Origin: an uncultured Methylococcaceae bacterium
GTDB taxonomy: Bacteria; Pseudomonadota; Gammaproteobacteria; Methylococcales; Methylomonadaceae
Assembly (NCBI GenBank): GCA_903859415.1
Contig: CAIOMN010000058.1
Location: 1-64,000 of the forward strand
DNA length: 64,000 nt
Direction of reading: 5' to 3'
Position 1 is the first letter of the stretch, and the number at the start of each line of letters is the position of its first letter. The notes beneath the pieces are model-generated. The model ran no database searches and had not been told where the DNA came from. It saw only the letters and a program-made list of their open reading frames with translations. Shown piece after piece: positions 10,215 to 19,352 of the stretch. The position numbers and the translations under genes are program-made.

Positions 10215-11024
10215 TTAATCATGTCGTTGCGCATCGGCAGGTAATTTATTAAATATCGGATGCCGAACCAGGCCATAAGCTGCAGGATAATAGACGGCGC
10301 CTAGATACAAACCATCCGGGGGAGCAGTTATACCACCCAGTTTTCTATCTTTTGCCTCTAGTAGTTCACGAGTCCATTCAACAGGCTGTTTTTCTGTTCC
10401 TATCGCCATCAAAACCCCCGCTATGTTTCTAACCATGTGATGCAGAAAAGCATTAGCCGAGATGTCGATAATCACTTGATCCTCTTGACGATAGACCTCT
10501 ATAAAGTAAATCGTTCGGCAAGGGCTTTTAGATTGACAACCTTGGGCGCGAAATGAAGAAAAATCATGATGCCCAATTAGAGATTGTGCTGCCTGGTGCA
10601 TTAGTATTTCATTAAGTGGGACACGACACCAAGTCACCTGGTTACGTAATAAAGCTGATTTTATGGGGCGGTTAAGAATAATATAGCGATAAAAACGGGC
10701 AATTGCAGTGTATCGTGCATGAAAATCACCAATGGCTGATTCAATCCAGGAGATTCTGACATCATCCGGTAAATGACTATTTCCTCCTAGCAACCAGGCA
10801 TGAAGATCGCGTTGGCTCGTCGTATCAAAATGGACTACTTGTTCAAGAGCATGTACGCCGGTATCCGTTCTGCCAGCACATTGTACTGTCACAGGATGAT
10901 TAGCAACTTTTGACAAGGCTTGCTCAAGTACTTGTTGAACACTGCGTTGGTGGGTTTGCCATTGCCAGCCAGAAAAACCGCTACCATCGTATTCAACGCC
11001 TAAAACGAGTCGGGTTTTATTCAT
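10215..11024 (-). CDS. truA: tRNA pseudouridine(38-40) synthase
   Basis: Converts uridines 38-40 of the tRNA anticodon arm to pseudouridine; 269 residues, normal length. The catalytic aspartate is D54 in CAGRTDTGVHA. Other family signatures are EYDGSGFSGWQ at the N-terminus, FHARYTAIARFYRYII in the middle and FLHHMVRNIAGVLM near the end. The start overlaps the stop of the preceding L,D-transpeptidase gene by 8 bp, so the two are co-transcribed. Confidence 0.96.
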   Translation of the reverse strand: MNKTRLVLGVEYDGSGFSGWQWQTHQRSVQQVLEQALSKVANHPVTVQCAGRTDTGVHALEQVVHFDTTSQRDLHAWLLGGNSHLPDDVRISWIESAIGDFHARYTAIARFYRYIILNRPIKSALLRNQVTWCRVPLNEILMHQAAQSLIGHHDFSSFRAQGCQSKSPCRTIYFIEVYRQEDQVIIDISANAFLHHMVRNIAGVLMAIGTEKQPVEWTRELLEAKDRKLGGITAPPDGLYLGAVYYPAAYGLVRHPIFNKLPADAQRHD

Positions 11025-11523
11025 GGATAAAGACCTTGTGACCTACGTTGACACTGTTGTATAGCTCAATAAGATCTACTCCTTTTATACGAATACAGCC
11101 GTGTGATTGCGGAGTGCCTGTCATTAATTCATCAGGGCAGCCGTGGATGTATATATAGCGCCAGGTCGAGTCGACATTGCCATAACGATTTATATGGGGT
11201 TCAAGTCCTCCTAACCATAGTATCCGTGTTAAGATCCAGTCCCGTTCTGGGTGTTGCTGACCTAATTGAGGCGTATAAATTTCACCTGTGGGACGTCTAC
11301 CCACAAACACACAATTAATGGGTTGTTCAGAACCTATTTTTGCTCTGATCTGATGCCAACCTCTGGGGGTGCATTCACTGCCTTTTAGTTCACCCAGTCC
11401 ATTTTTAGCGGTGGAGACAGGGTATTGCCGAACTTTATTACCGTCTTTAACAGTAGTCAATCGCTGAGTAGCGATGCAAATATCCAGATAATCCTGAACT
11501 TCGCGTGATGTGTTGTTTTTCAT
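11017..11523 (-). CDS. L,D-transpeptidase (YkuD) family protein
   Basis: About 168 residues with a YkuD catalytic domain. The active-site signature is IYIHGCPDELMTGTPQSHGCIRI, with the nucleophilic Cys in SHGC and the upstream His in IHG. Members cross-link peptidoglycan or attach proteins to it, but this copy has no evident signal peptide or SH3/LysM domain, so its export is unclear. The start is placed at the Met of MKNNTSREVQDY; an upstream in-frame GTG at 11550 would add nine residues. It overlaps truA by 8 bp. Confidence 0.85.
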   Translation of the reverse strand: MKNNTSREVQDYLDICIATQRLTTVKDGNKVRQYPVSTAKNGLGELKGSECTPRGWHQIRAKIGSEQPINCVFVGRRPTGEIYTPQLGQQHPERDWILTRILWLGGLEPHINRYGNVDSTWRYIYIHGCPDELMTGTPQSHGCIRIKGVDLIELYNSVNVGHKVFIHE

Positions 11524-11585
11524 TTGTCCGTGTTTTCTGAAAAAAACCACCGTTCATGGCGGGGATATAAAGATGCATTTGATTT

Positions 11586-12440
11586 TCATTGTACATAATC
11601 TATCAGTAATTCTAAATAGCCAGTCTTATAATTAGGGTATTTAAAAGTATAACCTAGTGCTTTTATTCGTTGATTATTACAACGTTTATTCATGTCCGCT
11701 TTATCGTCGGTTATTTTAATATGAGGAGGCTGACAGTTTATTTGTGCTGCTAGCCATGAGATCACTTCCCACATAGGGGCGGGGTCATCATCACTGGCAA
11801 CATAGCATTGTTCTAATTCGACACCTGCTAAATGACATTCGCATAAAAAGGCTAATACACCGACACAATCTTGCTGATGAATACGGTTAGTAAAATAGGA
11901 CGGGTTTTGTTGAATAACAGGAGATTGGCTAGCAAGTCTTAATAAATATTCTCGACCAGGGCCATAGATACCTGAAAAGCGCACGATGATATTATGAGTA
12001 CTTAAAGCCATCAGTTTTTGCTCAGCCTGTCTAATTAATTGGCTGGTGATGTTTGCTGGTTGCGAATTTGATAATTCATCAACCCATTCGCCTTGTGATT
12101 GACCATAAACACTGGTGGATGATACAAAAATCAAACGTGCGGGTGAGTCAGACAGTGAAAGTCTTGAAATTAAGTTATCGAGTCCTGCTTCATAAATAGT
12201 TCGATAACTTTCTTCATTACGACCATCAGGTGACACGATAAAATAGACTATCTCAAAATCAAGAGGTAAATCTTTCAACTCGTTTGAAACGGTTATATCG
12301 GCGGTAAAGTAATTAATATCGTCAGTCACTCGACTGGGTGGATGTCTTTTTAGCCCAGTGACATGATGCCCTTTAGCCGTTAGGGTATTAGCTAATTGCA
12401 TCCCTATCGACCCACAGCCTACAATTAAAATTTTTGCCAT
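11586..12440 (-). CDS. NAD(P)-dependent SDR / epimerase-like protein (YeeZ-type)
   Basis: Extended short-chain dehydrogenase-like protein of 284 residues. The N-terminal Rossmann motif is ILIVGCGSIGMQLANTL. The strand-4 region reads FVSSTSVYGQSQGEWVDE, which keeps the catalytic Ser/Tyr-type SSTSVYG of epimerases, followed by RFSGIYGPGREYLL. The substrate is unknown. Similar SDR genes are often found beside photolyase and ybgA-type genes, and here it sits at the edge of the light-stress island. It starts 12 bp after the stop of the cytochrome peroxidase gene on the same strand, so the two probably share a transcript. Confidence 0.8.
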   Translation of the reverse strand: MAKILIVGCGSIGMQLANTLTAKGHHVTGLKRHPPSRVTDDINYFTADITVSNELKDLPLDFEIVYFIVSPDGRNEESYRTIYEAGLDNLISRLSLSDSPARLIFVSSTSVYGQSQGEWVDELSNSQPANITSQLIRQAEQKLMALSTHNIIVRFSGIYGPGREYLLRLASQSPVIQQNPSYFTNRIHQQDCVGVLAFLCECHLAGVELEQCYVASDDDPAPMWEVISWLAAQINCQPPHIKITDDKADMNKRCNNQRIKALGYTFKYPNYKTGYLELLIDYVQ

Positions 12441-12452
12441 GATTTGATGTCT

Positions 12453-13853
12453 TTACTTAATATCAACTTTGGTTAGCTTTGTAATCGGTTTGTCGTTGTA
12501 TTCACCGGTTAACGTCTTTAAAAACTCCACTAAGTTATTAGTTTCAACTTCAGTCAGGTTTTTGTTTCTTTGTACTTTAGCCATTATTTTAACTGCGTCT
12601 GCTAAATTGCTGATAGATCCATCATGAAAATAAGGCGAGGTAAACTCGATATTACGCAGTACGGGTACTTTAAAAAAATGACGATCTTTTTCATTTTTTG
12701 TAACGTTAAAACGACCTTGATCAGTTTCTGTTAATTGATCACCTCTCAACATAAAGTAATTTTGTTTTACGCCCATTTTTTCAAATGATAAGCCACCTAA
12801 TGCTGGGCCACTGTGACAAGAAGCACAATTAACTTTGAATAATTCATAGCCCGCTTTTTCATTACTGGTCAGGGCGTTGTTATTTCCACGCAAGTACTGG
12901 TCAAAAAGAGAGTTTGATGTCACCAACGATTGTTCAAATGTTGCAATAGCCTCTGTGACTGTTTCTTTACTTAAACCTTGTAGCGGATATAGGGAAGCAA
13001 AGGCATTTGTATAGTCAGGTACCCGCTTCAGTTTTTCAATTACAGTATCCCATTGAGCACCCATTTCACCCGGGTTGGCAACAGGGCCAGCGGCTTGTGC
13101 TTGTAAGTCTTTGGCTCGACCATCCCAAAATTGCGCTAGGTTATACATGGCATTATAGACCGTTGGAGAATTAATCGGTCCTTGTTGTCCGTTAATGCCA
13201 GTCGCCACTTTTGCTTGATCTGTACCGCCTTTAGTTAAGTCATGGCAGGATGCACAACTCAATGTATTGTCGCCAGAAAGTAAGGTGTCATGAAATAGAT
13301 GCTGACCCAGTGCAACTTTTTGGGCATCAAGTTCTACTGTCAAAGGTAAAGGTTGTATAGGTTCACCTTTTAATGTACTGGTTGAATCATGGCTCCAGGC
13401 TAAATGACTACGCTCTTCTTTAATCCAGTCAAGAATTGTTTGTTGTTCTTCTGTATCTAAACTATCGTTCCAATGCATAGAGAGATATAAAGCCGGAGGC
13501 ATGCTATTGTTAAGGATAACACCTTCTATCCTGGCTAACTGGACAGGTGAAAACTTAACTTTGCCACTGTATAACTCGTTTGTAAGAATCAATCTATCTG
13601 AAGCATTTTCAATATCTTTTGCCATTAATCGCTTAGCAATAGGTAACTTTGCATAAATAGGCATTCGGGTCATGCCAGGAGAATGACAATCAACACATTT
13701 ATTTTGAAAAATCTCAGTCACTTTTGTAAAATGCGGGGAGCTTCCCTCAATAACAGCAATGGGCTCATTTTCTCCAGATAGCCCTAATAAATTAGAAACC
13801 GGTAAAGCTAAAACAAGAGCAAACAAAGTCAATACGACTAATTTAGTTTTCAT
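12453..13853 (-). CDS. triheme cytochrome c peroxidase (MauG/CcpA family)
   Basis: Periplasmic heme peroxidase of 466 residues. An N-terminal signal or anchor (residues 5-22) is followed by three c-type heme sites: C53VDCH57, C200ASCH204 and C343ASCH347. The last two belong to the classical di-heme CCP/MauG core (about residues 180-450, with TDQGRFNVTKNEKDRHFFKVPVLRNI). The first lies in an extra N-terminal heme-binding domain that could receive electrons from the quinol pool. The expected role is reduction of H2O2 or organic peroxides. It lies 21 bp after the stop of the BLUF fusion gene on the same strand, so both are probably in one transcript. Confidence 0.9.
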   Translation of the reverse strand: MKTKLVVLTLFALVLALPVSNLLGLSGENEPIAVIEGSSPHFTKVTEIFQNKCVDCHSPGMTRMPIYAKLPIAKRLMAKDIENASDRLILTNELYSGKVKFSPVQLARIEGVILNNSMPPALYLSMHWNDSLDTEEQQTILDWIKEERSHLAWSHDSTSTLKGEPIQPLPLTVELDAQKVALGQHLFHDTLLSGDNTLSCASCHDLTKGGTDQAKVATGINGQQGPINSPTVYNAMYNLAQFWDGRAKDLQAQAAGPVANPGEMGAQWDTVIEKLKRVPDYTNAFASLYPLQGLSKETVTEAIATFEQSLVTSNSLFDQYLRGNNNALTSNEKAGYELFKVNCASCHSGPALGGLSFEKMGVKQNYFMLRGDQLTETDQGRFNVTKNEKDRHFFKVPVLRNIEFTSPYFHDGSISNLADAVKIMAKVQRNKNLTEVETNNLVEFLKTLTGEYNDKPITKLTKVDIK

Positions 13854-13874
13854 AATTATTTTAAAGAAATTGAA

Positions 13875-16800
13875 TTAAAGCTCTGTTAATGCATAAACCT
13901 GAGTGGATTCATTGGGTTCATTAAATGAAAACTCACCCACTGAACAAAATCCCCATGAAGAATCAGCAGATAGCTGAATAGACTTGCTAACTGCCAGCGG
14001 TTTATGTAAATCTCTAGCAAGTGCGCCTAAGTTAACAGCCTGATCAACGGTATGCCCTAAAACAGTGTAGTCCATTTTAATAGACGATCCGATATTACCT
14101 TCTATCATAGAATCTAGGGTTAAACCAAAACCACATCGAATAACGCTATAAATAGGGTTTTCTTCTGTTACTAGCTTAAATTTTTTGTACGCATCATTAC
14201 AAGCTGCGATGGCTATATCCACTTGAGCAGGTAAAAAATGTGCAACTATACAACCCCCTGAATATTTAGCGACTTGCCCACCATGCTCTATAAATGATGC
14301 AGAACAAATCTCTAAAAAGTTATTCAAGGCCTTAACAACGTCTTCTAAGGCAAAATCTTTAGATAAGCCTGAAAAATCTGTCATGCTCCCAGAAACGACA
14401 ATTCTTTCTGTTTTTTTTATGGGAATGGTTAACGGGTTAATGCCTTCCATTAAATATTTAAGTAATACCGGTTGGGTATAACGCCCCACCATACTATAAG
14501 AGTGGGCAATGTTCTGTAACATCATACCAATTGCCAGCAACATGAGGTCATTGCTTTCGCTCAAGGCGACTGTTTTCATCCCCCATTCAGTAAAAAGGCG
14601 TTCTTCACAGCCAGTCTCTGCACTGAGTATCGTTATTTCGTGATGTCTTGGATCTCGGCTGATTTTTTCTACCAACTCATCAACGATCGATTCTTCGCCT
14701 TCCAAAACTTGGAAGAAATAATCACGAACTGAAATAAGTACACCTGTAACGTCCCTGTGTTTATTATTTATACTCGATATTCGTCCAATTTCAAGTATTT
14801 CTTCCTCATTAAGCACTGCATTTAATTTGCTTACATAGGTCAACCGCTTCATGCCTAGGGAGAATGTAGTGGCTGTTTCCGTCGCACGATAATTTGATAA
14901 ATTACGTACTGCTTTACTCATTAACCAACCGCTTTTGATTAATGCTTTAAGATCCTCTTGTGAAACAATCTTAAGTTCACAATCAGTTAGGCAGCGTACT
15001 GTTTCAATACGCCGATTATTGTGTAACGGGAGAATTTCTCCAAAATAATCACCTGGACCTAATTCTCGAATTATACGTCCTTCTTGCATGACCTTTAAAC
15101 GGCCTGAGTCAACGGCATAGGCCATTTCTGCTGCATCACCAGAACAAAATACATTATCCCCCGTCTTATAATGTGAGCGTTGTAAATGGGCTGAGGGTGC
15201 TTGTGATAAGACTGCAATATCGTTGCGAAACGCGAGCACTAAAAACCAATCTATAATAATTCGGAGATTTCTTTCTAAACCAGGTACCGAAAATAGATTA
15301 ATCAAGCGGGATACAAACCAGGCTGGTTTACCACCTATAATAACAGCTCCGAAAGCGCATAAAGAGTATTCAGCCATGTTATACGGTTGAATAAAATGAG
15401 TTCGTGTCTTAATAGGTCGTGTCTTATAACCTTGAGATGTGGCCCACGCATTAAAACCAGCCGTATACCCCAACGTGACTAGATCATCAGTAAAAGAAAA
15501 TGATGGCTGGTTATTAGGTTCTTTTGATTCAGTTATCCAAATATTTTCAAATCCCAGTAACCGTAATTCGTCATTAATTGCATATGGCCAGCTTAACTCA
15601 CCGTAATATTTAAACTTAATATTAGGTAATTTTAAGGAAGCATTGATGACTAATCCAACTGATTGATTTTCACCATTGGCAAAAAATAAATCTCTTTGGG
15701 TAATGCCTGTTATTTCATCATTCAAATGTTCAATGACGCCTGCTTTTTTCAAATTACGTGCACGACGCTGCTTGATTTTGTTTTCAAACGCTGACCAACA
15801 TTGATCTTGCTCTTCAAAAAGATGAACTTGCCAACCCACGCTTCGTAATACTGAATAAGAGGATTCTGCAGCGCGTAATATTTGACTTACTTCAACGGCT
15901 ATTGTAGATGCGCACTCTCCAAAACCAATAATAGCAAAAGACAGGAGGCGAACTTGCTCGGCGGGATCATTAGCAAACTCAGCTTCTTCTACTAAGTCTA
16001 AAACACGCTGTCTAATACGTAAGGCATCGGCAACAGAATCAACTAAACACGCATGTGCAAGCATTCCCGGAATGCTTGCAAAATTGGCTTTAGGACTCAG
16101 CGCCAGAATTAAACTATCATAAGGTAATTCAACACTATCGTTATTCTTCCGCTTTGCAATGACTTTTTTAGCTCTTTCATCAACAGAATCTAAATGCCCC
16201 ACCACTACATTCGTTTGTTGGATAATACGTCGAAAGGGATTGACCACATTACCGGGTTGGACTGTTCCTCCGATGACTTCTGGCAAAAAAGGTGCAAACA
16301 AAAAATTAGCCTGTTCATGCAACAACGTAATTTTAACGTTGGAATACTGCCCGATGAGATGTTCAATTTTAATGGCAGCTTGTAAAGCGGAAAGACCTCC
16401 GCCGACAATAACAATATGGGCTGATTTATCCCTGGCAATGGGCCGTTTAAGCTCACCTGCAGAGTTGATCAGGCAAGATAATACAACACCATAAAAAAGA
16501 ATATGTTCTGTCGGTGTTTCTGGCAATAACAAAGCAAAGATAGAAAATGCAGAAATTAAAAACAACGATAAGGGACGTAATAAAACCCCAGCAATCATTA
16601 GAATACCGGCACTCACTTCAACTAATGCCATTACTAAAGTGAAGGCTTCTGGATTAACCGATAAAACAGGCAAATGGTATTGCGTAATAATCCCAATCGA
16701 AAGATTAGGTTGCATGACTTTAAAAAAGACCCCTAAATACAATAAGGTGGTGCCTGTTAAAATACGCATAATCGCTTGAGCACGCAGCCGAGGTTGTTCT

Positions 16801-17495
16801 GCGAGCCAGGCTTGTAAGGGCTGGAACATGGCGGGGGTTGGTAAGGGTAAATAATGTCTACCGGGACCCTGTAGAACCAAATAAATACTCGCACCAATAA
16901 TTGCACCAGCATAGGCAAATATGGCCTCACCATATAGGTAAGCCCCCAAAAAACTTAAACAAATCAGTAAAAAAGAAAAGAAACGAACATAGATGCCAAA
17001 TAATATGGTCAATCCCAACACGACTTCAGCCCAGCGTAACCAAGCCCAAGTGATGCCCAATTGAGTTAGATCAAGATCTGGAGCAAAGAAGGTGGGCTGA
17101 GTAAAGGGAGCAATTCCAAAACGTGGCTCGGCTCCTAAGGCGGATGATAATAAAATCCAACCGACACAAACACGCAAAATACGAGGTACATGATCGCCAT
17201 AAGAAGATAAGCGTGCCTGTAAATCGGGAAATAATTCTCTTGCACCGGTAAATCCTAACCACACCCAGCCGACGATAAATGTTACAAATACAGAAATCAT
17301 TGCCATATTCAGTGGCGACCATTTTGCGAAGAGTTCGGGGTGCGGTAAAGAATTCCAATACGTAATCTGTACGGGTGTCAAAATCCAGCGCTCGTGAGCA
17401 ACAGTTGACTCGGAAAATAATAGCAGTCCAGCGACATTCAATATTAAAGCTAGAGTACCTAAAAAGCGACGAGATTTTAAAGTTAGGATCATCAT
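13875..17495 (-). CDS. DoxX / NDH-2-like / CNB / BLUF / class III cyclase-like fusion protein
   Basis: A 1206-residue multidomain membrane protein. Residues about 1-345 hold many hydrophobic segments resembling two DoxX-like four-helix units. Residues about 356-740 form an NADH dehydrogenase type 2-like flavoprotein (FAD motif at 360-370, HIVIVGGGLSAL; second Rossmann site IIGFGECAS). Residues about 765-850 are a cyclic-nucleotide-binding domain (ELGPGDYFGEILPL, FGE at 818-820). Residues 882-975 are a BLUF blue-light domain with Tyr887, Asn911, Gln929, Trp971 and Met973, all the flavin-switch positions. Residues about 1030-1206 are class III cyclase-like, with the linker resembling BLUF-cyclases. 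In the cyclase part the first metal Asp (D1040) is kept, but the second is Gly1081 (KYSGGC for K..GD) and the VNxAAR signature reads VDQAVN, so catalysis is doubtful. An inverted repeat lies upstream (17517-17538). The start is set by the first Met before the hydrophobic region. Confidence 0.9.
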   Translation of the reverse strand: MMILTLKSRRFLGTLALILNVAGLLLFSESTVAHERWILTPVQITYWNSLPHPELFAKWSPLNMAMISVFVTFIVGWVWLGFTGARELFPDLQARLSSYGDHVPRILRVCVGWILLSSALGAEPRFGIAPFTQPTFFAPDLDLTQLGITWAWLRWAEVVLGLTILFGIYVRFFSFLLICLSFLGAYLYGEAIFAYAGAIIGASIYLVLQGPGRHYLPLPTPAMFQPLQAWLAEQPRLRAQAIMRILTGTTLLYLGVFFKVMQPNLSIGIITQYHLPVLSVNPEAFTLVMALVEVSAGILMIAGVLLRPLSLFLISAFSIFALLLPETPTEHILFYGVVLSCLINSAGELKRPIARDKSAHIVIVGGGLSALQAAIKIEHLIGQYSNVKITLLHEQANFLFAPFLPEVIGGTVQPGNVVNPFRRIIQQTNVVVGHLDSVDERAKKVIAKRKNNDSVELPYDSLILALSPKANFASIPGMLAHACLVDSVADALRIRQRVLDLVEEAEFANDPAEQVRLLSFAIIGFGECASTIAVEVSQILRAAESSYSVLRSVGWQVHLFEEQDQCWSAFENKIKQRRARNLKKAGVIEHLNDEITGITQRDLFFANGENQSVGLVINASLKLPNIKFKYYGELSWPYAINDELRLLGFENIWITESKEPNNQPSFSFTDDLVTLGYTAGFNAWATSQGYKTRPIKTRTHFIQPYNMAEYSLCAFGAVIIGGKPAWFVSRLINLFSVPGLERNLRIIIDWFLVLAFRNDIAVLSQAPSAHLQRSHYKTGDNVFCSGDAAEMAYAVDSGRLKVMQEGRIIRELGPGDYFGEILPLHNNRRIETVRCLTDCELKIVSQEDLKALIKSGWLMSKAVRNLSNYRATETATTFSLGMKRLTYVSKLNAVLNEEEILEIGRISSINNKHRDVTGVLISVRDYFFQVLEGEESIVDELVEKISRDPRHHEITILSAETGCEERLFTEWGMKTVALSESNDLMLLAIGMMLQNIAHSYSMVGRYTQPVLLKYLMEGINPLTIPIKKTERIVVSGSMTDFSGLSKDFALEDVVKALNNFLEICSASFIEHGGQVAKYSGGCIVAHFLPAQVDIAIAACNDAYKKFKLVTEENPIYSVIRCGFGLTLDSMIEGNIGSSIKMDYTVLGHTVDQAVNLGALARDLHKPLAVSKSIQLSADSSWGFCSVGEFSFNEPNESTQVYALTEL

Positions 17496-17516
17496 ATAGA
17501 CAACTTCATAAAGAGG

Positions 17517-17538
17517 TGTAACATCATATTATGTTACA
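17517..17538. promoter_or_regulatory. operator-like inverted repeat TGTAACAT-N6-ATGTTACA
   Basis: A perfect 8-bp dyad with a 6-bp spacer lies 22 bp before the start of the BLUF fusion gene, where a dimeric repressor or activator could act. The cognate regulator is not identifiable in the window. The rest of the 17496-17664 gap is very AT-rich. Confidence 0.5.
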
Positions 17539-17664
17539 AAAAGTAAACAGATTGTTCACTTACCTTATCATAAAAAATGTAAATATAGAATTATTTGAAA
17601 CTTAAAATAATGCTGACCTTATGATCAAGTGTTAAAAAAAACCATTAACAACAATAAATTGGAC

Positions 17665-18606
17665 TTACAACTGATTAATTAACTGTAATTCTTGAGGATA
17701 CGGCGACATATAATAAGATTCATCAATGTACGTATCCGGGGACTTACGAAAATGGTGTTTAAGCAGTGTCAATGGCACAATCAAGGGTATTTCACCACTT
17801 CGATAACGTTCAATCAGTTCGCACAGTTCGGCTTTATCATCAGGCGTTAATTCTTTTTTTAAATAACCTTGAATATGTTGCAAGACATTGACGTGTTGAC
17901 CACGATTTACAACTGATTTAAGCGTTGTCATTAAAAGCAGAATATATTGCTCAGCTATTTCCAGTAAATTATCTTTATTGATACGAGATAATAATTGCCC
18001 CATTTCACGGTAATCCGCATGGCTCATAATAATCAACTTGTGCCGAGCATGAAAATGGGTTAGTTTTTGAGGTGTTATTCCTTGTGCTACTAATTGTTTC
18101 CAGCGATGTAAGACGTAAACACGTTGAATAAAGTTTTCACGTAAGCCGGGGTCACCTAAACGACCTTCTTCTTCTACAGGCAGCAGTGGATTATTCTGCA
18201 TCATAGTGTGAGCGTATACCCCAAAGCCTTCACGATTAGGCTGGTGATTACCTGAATAAACTTTAACTCGCTCCATGCCGCAACTGGGCGAATCTTTCTT
18301 TAAGATATAACCACATAAATCAGCTTGAAACCCCTTCTGACTACTCGCATACTCTTTTAAACGGTCAGTCACATCGAATTCCGGATCTTTTACCCCGACA
18401 CAACGAATCTCGTTATTTATTTTAACTAAATGAATAGTCGGTCTAGGTATACCTAAGCCGATAGCCACTTCTGGGCAACAGGGACGAAAGTCAAAATAGT
18501 GAGATAAAGTACCGTTTATATAAGCATCCCGCTTGTGTGAACCATCAAAACGAACCAGCTCTCCCAATAAACAACTGCTAATGCCGATCGGAATCTTTTT
18601 TATCAT
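17665..18606 (-). CDS. DUF523-DUF1722 (YbgA-type) protein
   Basis: Two-domain protein of 313 residues. The N-terminal DUF523 (about 1-150) carries CLLGELVRFDGSHKRD, CCPEVAIGLGIPRP and KKDSPSCGMERVKVY, with conserved cysteines that may bind a metal cluster. The C-terminal DUF1722 (about 185-305) includes FHARHKLIIMSHADYREMG. In Escherichia coli the DUF1722 protein YbgA is encoded next to photolyase phr, and the fused form is commonly found with photolyases. Its place in the same island as photolyase, BLUF and LOV genes agrees with that association. The biochemical role is not established. Confidence 0.85.
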   Translation of the reverse strand: MIKKIPIGISSCLLGELVRFDGSHKRDAYINGTLSHYFDFRPCCPEVAIGLGIPRPTIHLVKINNEIRCVGVKDPEFDVTDRLKEYASSQKGFQADLCGYILKKDSPSCGMERVKVYSGNHQPNREGFGVYAHTMMQNNPLLPVEEEGRLGDPGLRENFIQRVYVLHRWKQLVAQGITPQKLTHFHARHKLIIMSHADYREMGQLLSRINKDNLLEIAEQYILLLMTTLKSVVNRGQHVNVLQHIQGYLKKELTPDDKAELCELIERYRSGEIPLIVPLTLLKHHFRKSPDTYIDESYYMSPYPQELQLINQL

Positions 18607-18629
18607 AATAGGTGAGTGAGTTTGGTTGG

Positions 18630-19352
18630 TTATTGCTCATCAACTTCTTCAATGACTAATTCATTTAAGATAGTTTTTGAGGTTACACCTGACTGGATAA
18701 TATCTAACGATTTCGGAACAGAAGTTACACGTATTTTTCGAGTGCTTGGTATCATCATTTTATTAAACTGACGGTTTTTTAAGCTAACAGCAATGCGGAA
18801 GCCCAGTAATAAAAAAACCAAAATCAAATAAAATAAGGGTTCTGCCATATTACCCTTAAGTTGCCAGTAGTAATGAATAATGACAGCAATGGCCGCTATA
18901 TAAATCAGTCGGTGAAGTTTTTTCCAATTCTTACCCAAGCGCTTTTTAGCAAATTTGGGTGAAGTAATCGCTAATGAAAAAACGATGATATAGGCCAATA
19001 CTCCCAACCAGATATAAGGACTTTCAATGATATCGACTGCAATAAGATTCCATTCCAGCCCTTGATCAACCAAAACATAGACTATTACGTGAAGGCTTGC
19101 ATAAAAGAAGGCGATAAGTCCTAGCATTTGCCGATAATCAGCCATTTTACGCCATTTCGTGAGGGTCTGAAGCGGTGTAATTGCTAAGGTTAGCCATAAA
19201 AAGCGCATTGACCAGTCTCCTAAGCGTATATGCAATGCCTGGATAGGGTCTGCTCCTAAATTATTGCTTGCAATATCGACTGATATGCCTAATAGAGGTA
19301 AAAAGCAAGCTAAGGTGATTAATAGCCAGAGACTTATTGAAGGTAAAAACAT
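18630..19352 (-). CDS. msrQ: protein-methionine-sulfoxide reductase heme-binding subunit
   Basis: Inner-membrane b-type heme protein of 240 residues, with about six hydrophobic segments typical of the ferric-reductase-like YedZ/MsrQ family. Signatures are HIRLGDWSMRFLWLTLAITPL, HVIVYVLVDQGLEW and KKLHRLIYIAAIAVIIHYYW, which supply the heme-ligand histidines. It passes quinol-derived electrons to MsrP. Its ATG overlaps the msrP stop by one base, so the pair is translationally coupled. Confidence 0.93.
   Translation of the reverse strand: MFLPSISLWLLITLACFLPLLGISVDIASNNLGADPIQALHIRLGDWSMRFLWLTLAITPLQTLTKWRKMADYRQMLGLIAFFYASLHVIVYVLVDQGLEWNLIAVDIIESPYIWLGVLAYIIVFSLAITSPKFAKKRLGKNWKKLHRLIYIAAIAVIIHYYWQLKGNMAEPLFYLILVFLLLGFRIAVSLKNRQFNKMMIPSTRKIRVTSVPKSLDIIQSGVTSKTILNELVIEEVDEQ

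Noticed and set aside
11203..11217. GGTTCAAGTCC, reminiscent of a tRNA T-arm
   Set aside because: It lies within the L,D-transpeptidase coding sequence and no acceptor stem or anticodon arm is around it.
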